64,000 nt of DNA, taken from contig NW_004451506.1 of the NCBI RefSeq assembly GCF_000321225.1, positions 197,214-261,213 on the forward strand, in the 5' to 3' direction. Of this stretch, positions 45,781-58,239 are shown piece by piece. The notes below the pieces were generated by a model. It did not search any database. It worked only from the letters and a program-made list of their open reading frames with translations, and was not told the DNA's origin. Within the stretch, counting starts at the first letter, position 1, and each line of letters starts with the position of its first letter. The translations under genes and the position numbers were made by a program. This DNA is from Odobenus rosmarus divergens (lineage: Eukaryota > Chordata > Mammalia > Carnivora > Odobenidae).

Positions 45781-47568
45781 AAAAACCAAAGAGAAGTCTA
45801 GAATTATACACAATCGGAAAATTAAGATAAGCCAAGATTATAAAACCTGGCAGACTTCACAACACAAGTGGCTAATGAAAGGCAAGAGAAGTACCTCAAG
45901 GACCTTAATATCGAAGACAAATGCATATGTGGACGGATTAAAATTGGAACAGGAATAAAGAAAAGATTATTGAAAAAGAATTTGCAGTGACTTAAAGCCA
46001 TGGTCCATAAACTCCCTTATATACTGACGTTTTTAACTAATGATGACCACATAGGTGATTAGGTGACCAGGGTTCATGTACTTCCTACATCTCGTCTCTC
46101 TATGCCCCTTTCTCTCCTACTCAAAAAAAGAGAATCAAAATATGAGTGGCGGTGATGTCAGTAGAGAGATACTATTGATTGAAATAATTGTGTTTTAAAT
46201 AACTGGCATTGCTAGCACACTGGGTGATGTACCTCCCGTCAGGTAAACGGCTGACTATCTCCTCACACTGGGCCTGGCACACAGGGAGAGTGGGTGACCC
46301 TGGCATTAAGGGATCCTAGATTCAGGGGTGGCAGTAGGGTCACGAACAGTGCAGCGAGGACTATGAATCAGACTGGAGCTGAAAAGGGGAAATGAGAAAA
46401 ACAGAAGAGCCCCTCACAGGAAACCGAATACCAGCCCCAAGGGTAGACCATCCTTAGCTTCGTGGACCGCTAGGGTGAGCACAGCAACATCCATGCCACT
46501 AAGCAAGAGTGGCTGGAAGTATGTTTGGTTTGCAAACACTGCACATTAAAATAAATGTAAGGAGACTTAATTTCTGATGGAACCAAAAATGAGCCAAAAA
46601 ATATGCACCTTTCAAAAGTGATCTGACTATAGACTTAAATGCACTTGTGTGAGCGCAGCTGGGTTGCAGGGGGGAATTCACGTCAATAACTGAGCCGCAC
46701 CACTCACAAGGACACTGATGCTTTCGGGGCTAATTTAGGGCTTCCAGTCCCCTCAGTCCTCTCAAGTTACATAATCAAATCTACAGTCCACCAAAGAGAT
46801 AGAATACTTGCTCATTTTGTGATCTGTTATTTTTCTTCACATAAATGGTGTGATTTAGATGACCACGGCTGTCCTTGTTCTATAACATAGGCAGAATCAT
46901 ATACCTTGGACAGACCAGGCTCCTTTCCATTTTAAATATAATAATCATGTAAAACTGCATGCTCTTTAAATGAATACTACTAACAAACTTATTTCAAAAA
47001 TCCCTGATATGTGAATTTTTTTACCATATGCTACTGGAAAATCAGTTTCTCATGCTAAAAATACAGCTGCACGCACAAAAGCAAAGCTGTTATTTCTCAT
47101 ATATATTTTTAAAAGGCAACTGGCATCAACTCTATGTAATTGATAAGGAAATTATCTGAACCACTATTTGGCATACATAAGACAAACTTGCCCTTAATTT
47201 ACATTCAATTACTCATAGCTGATGCACACATAATTTAATGAAAGCACAACAGCCCCATTACACCCTCCAGTAGGTAATTCAATTAAACAGTATTCACCTA
47301 GCGTTTAACTATACCATCACTGTGAATGAAACTTTTTTTCTTTCATAAAACTGAAGGAAGATGTAAAAGACAAGGAGGCAAAACAGAAGTCCCTTTGGAT
47401 TGGGAATCCCTGCTTCATTCAATAATGTCCAGTCAATAGCCACTTTACTTTTAAATTGATCTCTTGTTTACCCACCCACATTTCTCATCTGCCTGCCCAA
47501 CCCATCTATTCATTTTGTTTTCTTTCCATTCATCACCAAGTTGTATAAACATCTCTTTATCCTTGGTT

Positions 47569-47616
47569 ATGGATAAAGATCCACCAGCGATATGGATATG
47601 GAGATCCACCAGCGAT
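47569..47616. repeat. Local tandem duplication of about 25 bp
   Basis: AGATCCACCAGCGAT occurs at 47577-47591 and 47602-47616, each preceded by TATGGATA. Confidence 0.85.
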
Positions 47617-48854
47617 GGGTAGAAACTATGTGTTTACACACCTCTATCCAACTATAAGCCTCCTTAATACACTTGCTGCTATTATTTTTATCTTTCAAAA
47701 CTCTTTCTTCTCAAACCTACTTTACCACCCCTAACTCCCGCGGCAGCCGAATATAGAAATGGGATACCCATTTCCAAAAGCAGCTTTGAAGAAATGAAGA
47801 AATAATGACAGTGTAGAAGATGAAAATGAGAGATAGTATGCATTTTTAGGAACTCTTGTGTGTGAGAATGTCCTCTATCAACAACAACCACTCTGTGTGT
47901 GTGTCTGTGTTATTAGCAGTAATGCCTTCACTTGCAACAGACCTGGCCCCAGGCAATTCTTATTTTAATTCCTTTTCTGATCCATTTGATCCATTTCTGA
48001 CAGCTTTGATCTAGCCCAAAGGAACAACACTCTACTAAGTTCCTAGCTAACCCTTGTCCTTCTCTGAGACAAGACAAATTAATTCTTGGGACGACACCCT
48101 TAAACTTGTTTCAACCCATTCATTGAAAGACTTCGAAAATCCAGGAAACAAATTAAGGAGAAAGAGGCTACAGAGAAAGAAGAGAGATGAATAAGGATAG
48201 TCAATATGAAGAGACGAGAAATAGATCAAGTATTTATGAGCAAATGCTGTTTGCCTAGGACAGCGCTCTGATGGAGTATATAGATCCATCTCCCAGAAGA
48301 CCAGGTCGTTATGTAAAGTAGGGAAAGGGATCAGAGGATGAACAAATTGATACAGATGCAGATCTGATCAGGAGTTTTTTCTTATGAAAGACGTCTCTAA
48401 AAGATGAAAGAACTTTTTGAAAATGGTATATCTATTTTGAAATACCCCAGCCATTCTAGCGTTAGTTTTAAGCAAATAAATTCTTAAAGAAGAAGAAGAA
48501 TCACGTGGATGGATTCCTTTTTTTGCAGCTATCATTGAATCCTACTGTAGTCTTTAAAAGCTCAAATTGGTAGCTCATAATATTCTGAAAAGCATACCTC
48601 TGTGTGCCAACTACGTCAGTCCTCCACAGAGCAAGCACTACACAGGGGAAACAGGGTGTCTACAAAAAACCCTTCCTGCTCCTGGTTCCATTATCCCTGG
48701 TTCTCTGTTACTCTCCTCTGCCCTAGCCACAGATGCCTCTGTTTCCCTGCACTATTTTTTCTCATTCTGCTCTTTCCTCTATGCCTCTCCTCATCGAGGA
48801 CTTAACATCTGCCTGTGGTCCTCAGGAATGTCTTGAGAGCCATCAGAATGACTC

Positions 48855-49080
48855 GGGTTCACAAGGCTCTCACTATTGACATTAGGGGGCTGGATAATTC
48901 CTTGCTGTGGGGGGGCTGTCCTGTGCATTCTAAGATGTTTAGCACATCATTGGCCTTTACTCAACAGATATCAGGAGCACTGCCTCTCCTACTTGTGACA
49001 TACAAAAATGTCCAAATTGCCAAATGTCCTATATATAGCAGCAAAATCTCCCCCTCCCCCCCGTTGAGAATCCCTAGAAC
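48855..49080 (-). mobile_element. MER20-type hAT-Charlie DNA transposon remnant
   Basis: On the plus strand ACTATTGACATTAGGGGGCT, TTGCTGTGGGGGGGCTGTCC, ATTCTAAGATGTTTAGCA, GTGACATACAAAAATGTCC and CCGTTGAGAATCCCTAGAAC match the reverse of MER20 along its length. Confidence 0.88.
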
Positions 49081-50194
49081 AATTGTATCTGCTTCTACTC
49101 CTTAACTTAATGACTTGGGGTTAAAAGGGGATATAATGGAGACCAGAGAGGAAACACAGAAAGAATTATCTTATTGTAGATGGCCTCAAGAAGCATTTCT
49201 ATCAAATAGGTAGGCAGAGTCCAATTTCTCTATGATTTCTACCTTATCTGTCAAGCTTCTCAAGAATATCCTGAATCCACCAACACAGTGCATTTATCAG
49301 TTACAGGTTACAAGAGATGCCATTAAGATCGAGGGGCCTTTGTATTTTGACCTCAGAGATAGTGTAGGCAGGAATTTTCAGCAGGCTATAAATATCCAAC
49401 GCATTCTTGTATAACCTGTAATGCCTTGTTAGGTTAATATAAGGTGTCATTTTAGAGCCTTAGTGCTTTGTTGGCAATTCGCTATAGATTTGGGAAAGGA
49501 AGAAACCAAAGCAATGACATGCTTAAATGACTAGGAACTGCCATATGGCTCACTAATAAGGTGACTTGGGCACTCATACACCTTTCTAAATACTGGTTTT
49601 CTCTTGAGGTTTTCTAGCCTTAGAAAACAGTCAGCTAAAATGTCAGCTGCCAATCAGTGAGCTGATAGGAATTTCTCAACTTTTTTTCCCCTTAACTTAC
49701 TGGTATTTATTCATGCCATCACAGTTAATTCTCCCAGCTTATTTTGTATTATCCCATGCACAAGAAAGTCCATTTAAATGCATTTAAGGCACTTTGTGGT
49801 CCGTGTTTCTGACAGGTCTTTCTCTTACATCGCCCCCAAGCCCCCCACGCCGAGACAGACTAGAGAGTGTGATATGATCGGTTTCTGCATGAGGAAACAC
49901 AGATTTAATATTAAATTTCCTGCCAGTTGGTTTGGTCACTTTCTTTGTAAAGCTAATAGCACTTCTATGCTATGGTTTTTCTATGCGTCCTCAGAATACT
50001 ACAGAATTCAACCTACTTCATCTCAGCCTCTCCACAGCGCTGACACATTTCACTGCTTCCTCCTCTGAAATACATTTCACTCTTGGCTTTCATGATACTA
50101 CCTTCTCCTTGATTTCTAGTTTTCCTGCTGCTCATCTTGGTTTCCACGACCTTTCTTGACTGATGGTTCTCTTAAACTTGTGCTCTTTTTGACC

Positions 50195-50660
50195 CATTAG
50201 TACAAGCAGGTGTGACTTCGAGCCTTCTTCTTTATCTAAGCTCTCCCTGGGTGATTGCCTCCAGCCTTAGAGTTTTAAGTACCATCTACTTCCTAATGAC
50301 CCACAAATTTCTATCTCCAGACCTGAATTTTTCAGTGAGCTTTAAAATTCACAGATCTCATTTTCTACACACCAAAACCTCTTGGATCTAATAGGCATAA
50401 CAAAATTAGGGTGGCTAAAACAGAATTCTCTATTCACCATCCCTCTCACTCACTTCTTCTCTTCGTGACTGCCCAAGGTCCCAGCCATATGTGAATGTTT
50501 ATCTTCCCCCAACTCCTTGCCTCAAGCAGCTCTCCTTTGCTCCACTCAGGAAATTTCCTCACCACCCTCTTTCTACTCTGTGGCCATGTTAATTGAAACA
50601 GTCTCCTTCAGGTAAACTTCTTATTACATGAGCAGATCTTGGGCTGCCCTAGATTTCCTT
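50195..50660 (+). repeat. L2 LINE ORF2 fragment
   Basis: CTCTCCCTGGGTGATTGCCT, TTTTAAGTACCATCTACTTC, ATGACCCACAAATTTCTATC TCCAG (50297-50321) and TCTAATAGGCATAACAAAAT are in L2 order. Confidence 0.8.
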
Positions 50661-52743
50661 TATTCTATTCATTCCTTAATACCCAAAGGCCCCTGTTTTT
50701 TATACCTCTGCAAGGAGGGGTGTGGGCACAGTAGTACTCCTGACACTCAGGTTTGGTCACTGAATTGGTTATTCTATGTATCAGTACATAAAACCTTCTG
50801 ACGTGACATTTATAATGCAGCAGTTTTGACACCAAAGTTTGACTTGACTGCAAGAACCCAAAAAACACAACAAGCTTTTGATATAGTTAGATAAACACCA
50901 CAAATTCTTCTGCATGTTTCTGTCACCAAATAACTATTGAAACGAATACCCTTCTCATATTCTGGAGTCTCAACCATCTCCTGATCTCTGGAAAAACATG
51001 TACAAATATGGTATAAAGAAAACATGGCACAAAATATCCACCTACCAAAACTCTCACACCAAAATGACAACATCAAATAAGCCAGAATAATAAATAGATG
51101 TATTAGTTTCATAAAACTACTTAGAAAAAAATATCTGAACTATCTTGATAAAAATGCAAAGATGCAAAATGTTCATGAGTGAAGAGTACAAACTCTTGAA
51201 GAGACCAGACAAATTCATAACTCTTATACATAATAGGGTCAGTTTTTAAAGACTAGAGATCAGCCCCAGCCTCTAAAAGTACCAAACTTTTAAAAATGAA
51301 ATTAAACTTAGTGGCTTCAGGTAAATATGCAAATAACCAATGGGAGGAATGTTGTACTCTATCTAAAAAATAAAGTGGAAATTAGTATTTTAATGGTTGA
51401 TAAATAAAGTCTCAGAAGTAGAGTTTATTTTCTCAATGTAAATAAACCCTAAGTGAATTCTTATCCTTTTTATTGTGGCCAGATGGAAAAAAAGATTCTT
51501 GACTAGTGGGGTACTTTGTTTGAAACATAAACCTACAAACAAGTAAGAACACCAAGGCTGTTCCTGTCGTTAAGCCTCAGGATAATGAGGCTGCCTTGGC
51601 TGAAGGTATAGGGTATCCACCAGCAGACAGAGAAGCTACCTAGAGGTTACGAGATAAAAGTTTCAAAAAATTGTTGTTTAAAAAAAATGTTTTTTATACG
51701 AGAGGATGCTTAGGGTGTAGCAAAAAAGAAACCAAAAGCAAATGTGAGGTGCTAAACCAGGATTCACAGATTGAGACATCTTTAAACACCTGTCCCCCAC
51801 ATGGAAATATGAAAGGGTCTAGGACAGGATTTATTTATGGAGGGAGTCTTGGCATGCTCTGACTCCCACACACCTCTCTAGTAGGGAAGGGAAATGGCTT
51901 CTCAGAGAAAAGGGCTTTACTGGGACCACTCAGAGCTTCATGTTTGCCCCTTACAGTTTGGGGTATACTGTACACTGGGATCTGAACCATGCCTGAGAAA
52001 TCTAATTTGTAAGAGGATGGCTAGAGAGTGCAACAGATTCAGGACAGGGAAGTGGGGAGATAATTGTCCTCCCAAAGATTGTTGGGGCAAAGGATATCTG
52101 AGTGTTCTCCTGAGGACTTGGTGTGGGTCACGAGAGGCAGGCTGGATTTCTTAGATCTTGTCCAAAAGACCAAGATGTGCTAGTCAGACTGCATTTTAGA
52201 ACAGTTGCTTGATGGTTGTGGGAAACAGAGAACTCACTTTTCTGGATGTGAAGAAGAAACACGCAGCCCTGGTTGCTAATGGCAGCCATCTTGGGCACGG
52301 AAACATCTAGTTCAGAGGTGAAATTGACAGACAAGGGGAACAGAGCAGAAAGACCAGCAGAAAACTGAAGCATGATGCTTGACCAATGGTACGTAAAATC
52401 CACCTTTGATCTGAACTTTTTGCTGATGTGAACAAGTAAGACTTTCCCTGTCAAGCTAGTTTGAACTGAGTTTCTAATATTTATCATTGAAAGCCCTTCA
52501 TTTTGTAATCTTTTCTAAATGATCTGGGAGAAAATCCACAGTCCAAATTTGTGCTACACTAGAGTAGTCCAAAACCAGGAAAATATAAAAGAATCAGAAT
52601 GTCCACTTCACTCGGTTCTTCGTGTGAACTCTATCCTTAGGGAAGATGTGGCCTCTAATCCAAATGAAGCATTGATTGAAAGATGGACCTTCTTTTTGTG
52701 GGGAAGCTAAGAAAACAACCAGGGGGGGTCAATTATGTGTTAC

Positions 52744-52788
52744 CTGGTAATGAACTCTCTGGTAGCCAGAAGAAACTGACTGCAGGTC
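52744..52788 (-). CDS. DGKI: DGKI coding exon, 45 nt, phase 0-0
   Basis: This short symmetric exon was found by looking for the peptide expected between its neighbours. The acceptor is CTCATTAG and the donor is TACCAG|GTAAC. It translates to DLQSVSSGYQRVHYQ, 15 residues with no stop. It joins the preceding exon (ending LQE) and the following exon (starting DHETSFP) without breaking a codon. Both ends are phase 0 and the length is a multiple of three, so skipping it would keep the reading frame. The segment is Ser/Gln-rich linker between the catalytic region and the family-conserved WCFLDATSADRFYRI block. A similar linker is present in human DGKI as I recall it; the Tyr in SSGYQ may be a lineage difference. 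Confidence 0.92.
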
Positions 52789-54995
52789 CTAATGAGAAAA
52801 TGGAAAAAAAAAAATCCATACCTTAAGATTAGTTTGGACAAGCTGTCTCTATAACTCTATCAACTGAACCCCCAATTTAGTATTATTAAACTCATCTAGA
52901 AAGTATCTATAACTCTTTCAAATTCATCAAGCTTAGACAAAGAAGATAATGCCCAAAATAACAAAAACACACCAACCTGGAATGAGAGAAGAAAGGCCAT
53001 TTAGCTACTGAAACCTATATGGCCTAAATAGTTTTAGAAGTGAGTGATACAGTTTCAAGGATCAAGAAGACCAAAAGTAAAAACCAGGCAATTTCGTTTT
53101 AATAAATGGGGCCATATTTAATTTGCACCTGAACTTTTGGCTTATGAAGAAAGCTTCTAAAATCCCTTTAAGTACTTAGAAAGAATTTATTGATCTTAGA
53201 CCAAATACAAACTGTCCAAGTAATTGTGTTTCTACTGCTAAGTGCTTGGCAAACACAGGTTTTCACAGATAGCCAAGAGAAAATCACTGGCCACCTCTGC
53301 ATGATCATGAAGTGCAAATTAGTAGGGTTGAAATTAATGAGGTTTTACTGGCAGATTCTGAGAGTCTGGCTCTCTTTATAAAGTTTTATAACTAAGTTGT
53401 CACCATGATCATGTCCTGAAGGCTTCCTTGTTAATGAGGGTAGTGATTCTATTCACAGATGTCATCAATCCTGGGTACCTTTGTCCTCATACCTGCTTCC
53501 CACAGGGCTTTACCAACCTACTCTCTGCGCCCAACTTTCCTCTTTGAGTTCATTCATTCATTCTTTTTTCTTTTAAGAATCCCGCTTTTAGTTGAATATT
53601 GATATTACATGCATGCCAATAAGTTAGTTTTCAACAAAGTCAATTCATCAGTCATGTCATGGACTACCGTGAAATCTTAAGTTACCCAAGAGTTAAAAAA
53701 AAAAAAAGGTTTTGTATCATTTATGATTTGCCTTTTTATTGCAGGTTTTTTGGGGGAGATTTCACAATAAAATAAAAACATTATTTGGAAAAATGAGATA
53801 CTGTGGTATTCGAGGACTATCGATTTGAGCCTGAGTCACACACTACTAAGTCCACAAATTTTAACATGTTAAAGTATCTTTGGTAAAAAAAAAAAAAAAA
53901 AAGCCATATGAAGCCACAAGTGTAAAATTTGCTGATTTTACTTCTCTCACCCATATCAGTATTCAAAGTTTGGTCTCTACCTCAAAATATACTGTGTTTA
54001 CAATTCCATCTCTATCCTTAAAAATGCTGAAAAGGAAACTTAATAATTTTTCATATTACTTTATGCCTCTTACCTGAATTTATTGCCACCAAGAGAACTA
54101 GAATCTCATGTTTAAAGCTAAGTGGCTACAACCTGATGGTATTTTAGGCGTTATATATCTTCTTAATTTGTGGTATTTACTTATGGAGAACGTGTCATCT
54201 AGAAGAGAGTTGTTCATCTTGTGGTATCTATAAGAATTACCCAATAGCTTAAAAAATACAAATGTCTAGACCACATCCAGGAAAAAATGATTTTAATGCA
54301 CATCTTTCATCAAGAAAAAATGATGAAGAAGTGGCTATTTATGCTTTTCATCATTTGCAAAATGAAGACAGAGATTACTCCCTCTCAAAGTTTGGCAAAA
54401 ACGATCAATAACCACCACAGTGATGGGTCTGGGTCTCCTGACTTGGCTGGTGCAGCTCAAATTCGTGGGAATGGCATATATGAGGTCTCCTCCATTGTCT
54501 TTCTCTATGGTAAACCAGACTGAGGAACCAACTAGTGTATTCTTCTGTGCTCGGACACACATTCCTAGGAAGGATAGAAGGTTTTTCTTTCCTGTGAAAG
54601 TTATATTTTTAAAAAATGTAGTGATCTCTGGCTGAAGTCTGTGCTAGATACAAAACATTAAATAACCTAACTCCCTGTTCTCCTTCATTATTGATCAGGA
54701 CCCTTTGAAATTTATATAGCTCAAAAAACACCGGATGTAGTCTGGCTAGAAGACAAGAAGTTCCAAGCTATAGTTATGGATCACACTAGAGCAACGTCCT
54801 TTCCCATTTCAACCACCTGAGGAGGGAAAATAGCAGTGGGGGTCGGGGAGAGAGATGTGGTCAATGCTTAAAGGACGAGGACACCACGCTTCCATTTTCT
54901 CCCCAGATGCAGCATTTCAGAAGTAAATATATATGGCTGATAATTGTTTATAAAAATGGAAAACTGAAAATAAATAATTGGCTAAAGAAACTCAC
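52789..54995 (-). other. DGKI: DGKI intron, 2.2 kb
   Basis: Intron between the 80-nt and 45-nt exons. It has a run of A at 53884-53902 and a possible old hAT-Charlie fragment near 54200-54305. The rest holds no repeat or coding signal that I recognise. The open frames at 54287-54635 have no splice sites in a compatible phase. Confidence 0.88.
54200..54305. mobile_element. Possible hAT-Charlie fragment
   Basis: AGAATTACCCAATAGCTTAA, a run of AAATAC, GTCTAGACCACATCC and TTTTAATGCACATC resemble the middle of MER5/MER58-like elements. Short and diverged. Confidence 0.4.
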
Positions 54996-55075
54996 CTCCT
55001 GTAGGCGGTCTATGTACATACGGCAAGTCTCCAAATCACAGTCTCCGCGCACAACTAGAATACCCAGAGGGATTG
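54996..55075 (-). CDS. DGKI: DGKI coding exon, segment after the accessory kinase domain
   Basis: This is an internal exon of diacylglycerol kinase iota, which phosphorylates diacylglycerol to phosphatidic acid. On the minus strand the acceptor is a pyrimidine-rich tract ending CCCTTAG and the donor is CAGGAG|GTGAG. Of the three frames only one is open. After two leading bases (CA) it reads IPLGILVVRGDCDLETC, then RMYIDRLQE. The first codon is completed by one base from an exon upstream of this window; from the family I expect Ser. The sequence matches my memory of the type IV DGKs (iota, zeta), where this segment follows the C-terminal accessory half of the catalytic region. The exon is 80 nt and ends in phase 0, which fits the next exon at 52744-52788. 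Identification is by recognised protein sequence and by phase agreement across seven exons. Confidence 0.95.
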
Positions 55076-57504
55076 CTAAGGGTGAAGGAAAGAGAAAAGT
55101 CTAAAATAACATATTTGATTTTTCTAGATTGGCATAAATGTGTTTCTTAGGGTTCAAAAAGTATCTCATAAACACTATTAGTGTTTTGGACATTTCAATA
55201 TCCAAAATTGTCCTCAAACCTCCCCTGGGACCCAAACTCTTTACTGTGGATGCTTTCCTTGCATGAGTCATATTGTCCCTTGCCACCTGGCCAGACTTCA
55301 TTTTGTCTCAGTGGTCCTGATATGAAGTGTAACGTCATGAGAACAGTGAGACATGGCTGGGAGGCGACTCACAGCCAGCTAATAATTTATGCCTGCATTT
55401 TCCATAGTCAATGTACCGCCAGAGAGGAATTTAAGAATCATGATTCTGGACCCTTACTCCTTTCCCTCCTGAATGCATGGGGTTTAATCTTTCTGTCAGT
55501 TTGCAACGGTTCCCTATTCAAGAGACTTGAGCTACTCAAGGCACTGTTGCTACCTGATGGCCAACACCAGAACTAACTAGGCATGAAATGTTTAAAATAA
55601 ATAAAAGCTTCTAGAAGGTTTGCAGCTTAAAAATCCCATTGACTTTAAACATGGTCAGTGTAAATGTGGTAGCAGCAGGGCTTCAGGGAACAGTTAGGAA
55701 AAGCTGTTAGTGTCTTAAATACCCTCTATTTAGGTGGTGGCAAATGTTCCACAATGGCTTTAATGGAGAGAACTTCCTAGGTCAGAGATCACTGGAAGAT
55801 TCCTGAAAAATTGTCTCCTTCCCAAAACTTCAAAAAATATATTGCCTATTTCTAATTGTAAAAGTACAGTTGTACTATTAAATCCATAATTTAGCCAAAA
55901 AAAAAATACCCTCTGAAATTCTGAGTTATCCAACTAAGTCCAGCAAGCACATGACAGGACAGTGGTGTTCACTGAAGATTTTCTAAAATCTTTCATTCAT
56001 TGAATTTTTAAAGTCTCATCATCAATAAATGGGTCTGAAAATGCAAAATGCATTAAAATTAATAATACAGAGCATAAAATACATATAAAATGCATGGAGA
56101 AATCTTAAGGAACTCACAAAGTCATAGAGAAGATGCATATAAACAATAATAACTGTAGCATAGGCTACATTAAATGTATGAGCTTAGTCATTTGAAAACT
56201 ATAGGAGAGAGGGACTACTTCTTGCCTGGAGGGCAATTTAAGCCTCTCTGTAAGATATGAAGCCCCATTGGCTCTTTTACTTAGAGAAGTGAGGATAGTC
56301 TGAAGAAAAAGAAATAGTTTCTTTCTCATTATAAGCTCTTAGATTGGCAACCTAAAGGAACAGGGTATGGTATTGATGTCTCTAATGGAAAACAAAGTCC
56401 TACATACATAAAGCTTGAAAGCATCCATCGTTGTGTAGAACTATGTAAACATGCGCATAAGTGTGGACGCTCTCACCAAGAATGTCTTGTTTACCTTCAC
56501 AATCATAATGTCTGATAGAGCAGTGGTAGATAGTCAATAAGAGTTTGTAAAAAGGGGGAGAAGGGCTTAGAGTGTGTTCAAGTGTCAAAGAGAAAGTACA
56601 TCTTCAAGGGCTAAGTCAGCTTTCCAGGTGAGGCAAAAAAACAAAGGTTTGGAGCAGGAGACAGAGCATGCTTTGGATTGGGGGAAAGAGGGCAGTAAGC
56701 AAAAGGGTAAGGAGTCCTGCAAGTGTTACGTGTTTAGTTTAATAATCTGGAAAAATAGTTTTTCTCTTCTTTTTGAATATAACCAGAAACATCAAAAAAG
56801 TCATCAGTATGGTAATCACGCATCTTTAAAAGAAATGGAAAGGAAATTCAGTGAGATTCCTAAAAGTACTGATTAAAATAATCATCCTCAGCTAGACTTC
56901 TACCTAGACACAAATAAGGTTATCCACTGAAGTAAAGAAAGATTAAAGATTTCTGACACTTAAGGAATGAGTAGGAAAAGCTAGAATTTTGGCCTAGAAA
57001 GTCAGTCAAATGTTGTGGAAATAAAATATAACTTACTAACATGAGAGCCCACGTTAGAATCTTACTTAGGGATGTTTAGTCTTAATTTCAAATGTGCCAG
57101 TGTAGAGAAATGAAACTTGATCAATACTCATCTATTTACTTAAATTAGGAGACACATATTATAGAAATGCAGGAATCCTGTCAACATCTCTGATTTCCTT
57201 CTTTTATCAATGCTTGGAGTTAACCCGGTCATAAATTCCATGTACTTGGTAGCAGATAATTTAAACTACAATTAAAGAATAGATATTCCAGACCTAGAAT
57301 CAAGAAGGTAGAGCTAGGAAAAAGTTTTCAAAGACGAGTCATACATTTCCTACTATAAGTATAAAATCAGCTACTTTGCAATATTCCTCAAGAAGTCAAT
57401 TAAGAGAAAGAGTGCTTTTGATTGATGTTAGCTATTAATTGGGCTTTTAAAAAAGCATTCTCTACCACAATTTCATATCATGATTACTGACAGTTCCTGT
57501 CAAA

Positions 57505-57715
57505 TCTATCCTATGAAAGTAGCAGTATGCAGTACAAAGGATTTATAGTCATTCTCTCTCGGATCCAAATCCCAACGCTGCTTTAATCTTATGAATTACT
57601 CACATTAGCTCTTTGGTCCTGTAAATTACTCAGTTCCTCTGATCCTTAAAGTGAAGACTATGGTATTTAGGATAGGTACCTTCTAGAACTTTGTGAAGAT
57701 TAAATGTAACACTAT
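57505..57715 (+). repeat. MIR SINE
   Basis: CGGATCCAAATCCCAACGCT, TTACTCAGTTCCTCTGATCC and TTTGTGAAGATTAAATGTAA are in MIR order. Confidence 0.75.
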
Positions 57716-58239
57716 ATTTAAAAATGAATAACCAAAACATCAATGTTCTTTCTCCCGTCCTCCCTTTACTATCTTTTGAGCAACTTCAGCTAGAAAATGA
57801 ACACATCTCATCATATATCTCTCAGTTTATCATAATACTGTAAGGATTAGCTGGTAGTTCCATAAATTATATTCCTCTTTTCTTAAAACAAACTTCTACT
57901 CTTTCTGTGATGAGAAAAATAACTGTAATATAAAAATACTATGATCTGACAGTTTCATTTGGAGCTTGACATGGGAGAGAAAGCAGAAATTTGTGGAACA
58001 TTATCACCTTCCTTTTACAATAGTGACAATTACCACTTCAGTGAAGTTTCCTTCCTATTAATTGGGAACAATGAAAGTAGTTGTCACTTGAACATTAGCA
58101 TCATTATCCCCGATCCTGATGACTCATCTTATTTTGGCATTAGAGATTTTACTTGACTCCAGTAAGCAACAGCCACCACTCAACCTACATAATGGAACTT
58201 TTATTGCAGGGATCAAATGGAATTTATAAGTTCTAAGCA

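Larger units (their letters stand above)
37841..52743 (-). other. DGKI: DGKI intron, 14.9 kb
   Basis: Intron between the 45-nt and 70-nt exons. It contains L2 copies (38540-39015, 43395-43505, 44405-44515, 50195-50660), MER5A, MER20, MIR copies, an old L1 3' end (45185-45560) and two SINEs (41177-41365, 45583-45780), all listed separately. No family is recognised in 39725-40450, 40505-41160, 41385-42585, 42840-43390, 43510-44400, 45800-48850, 49085-50190 and 50665-52740. Within 45800-48850 there is only a 25-bp local duplication at 47569-47616. Confidence 0.88.

Noticed and set aside
52195..52345. Sequence with GCAGCCATCTTGGGCAC, reminiscent of MaLR/ERVL LTRs
   Set aside because: No LTR ends or further LTR landmarks could be seen; a single short motif is not enough.
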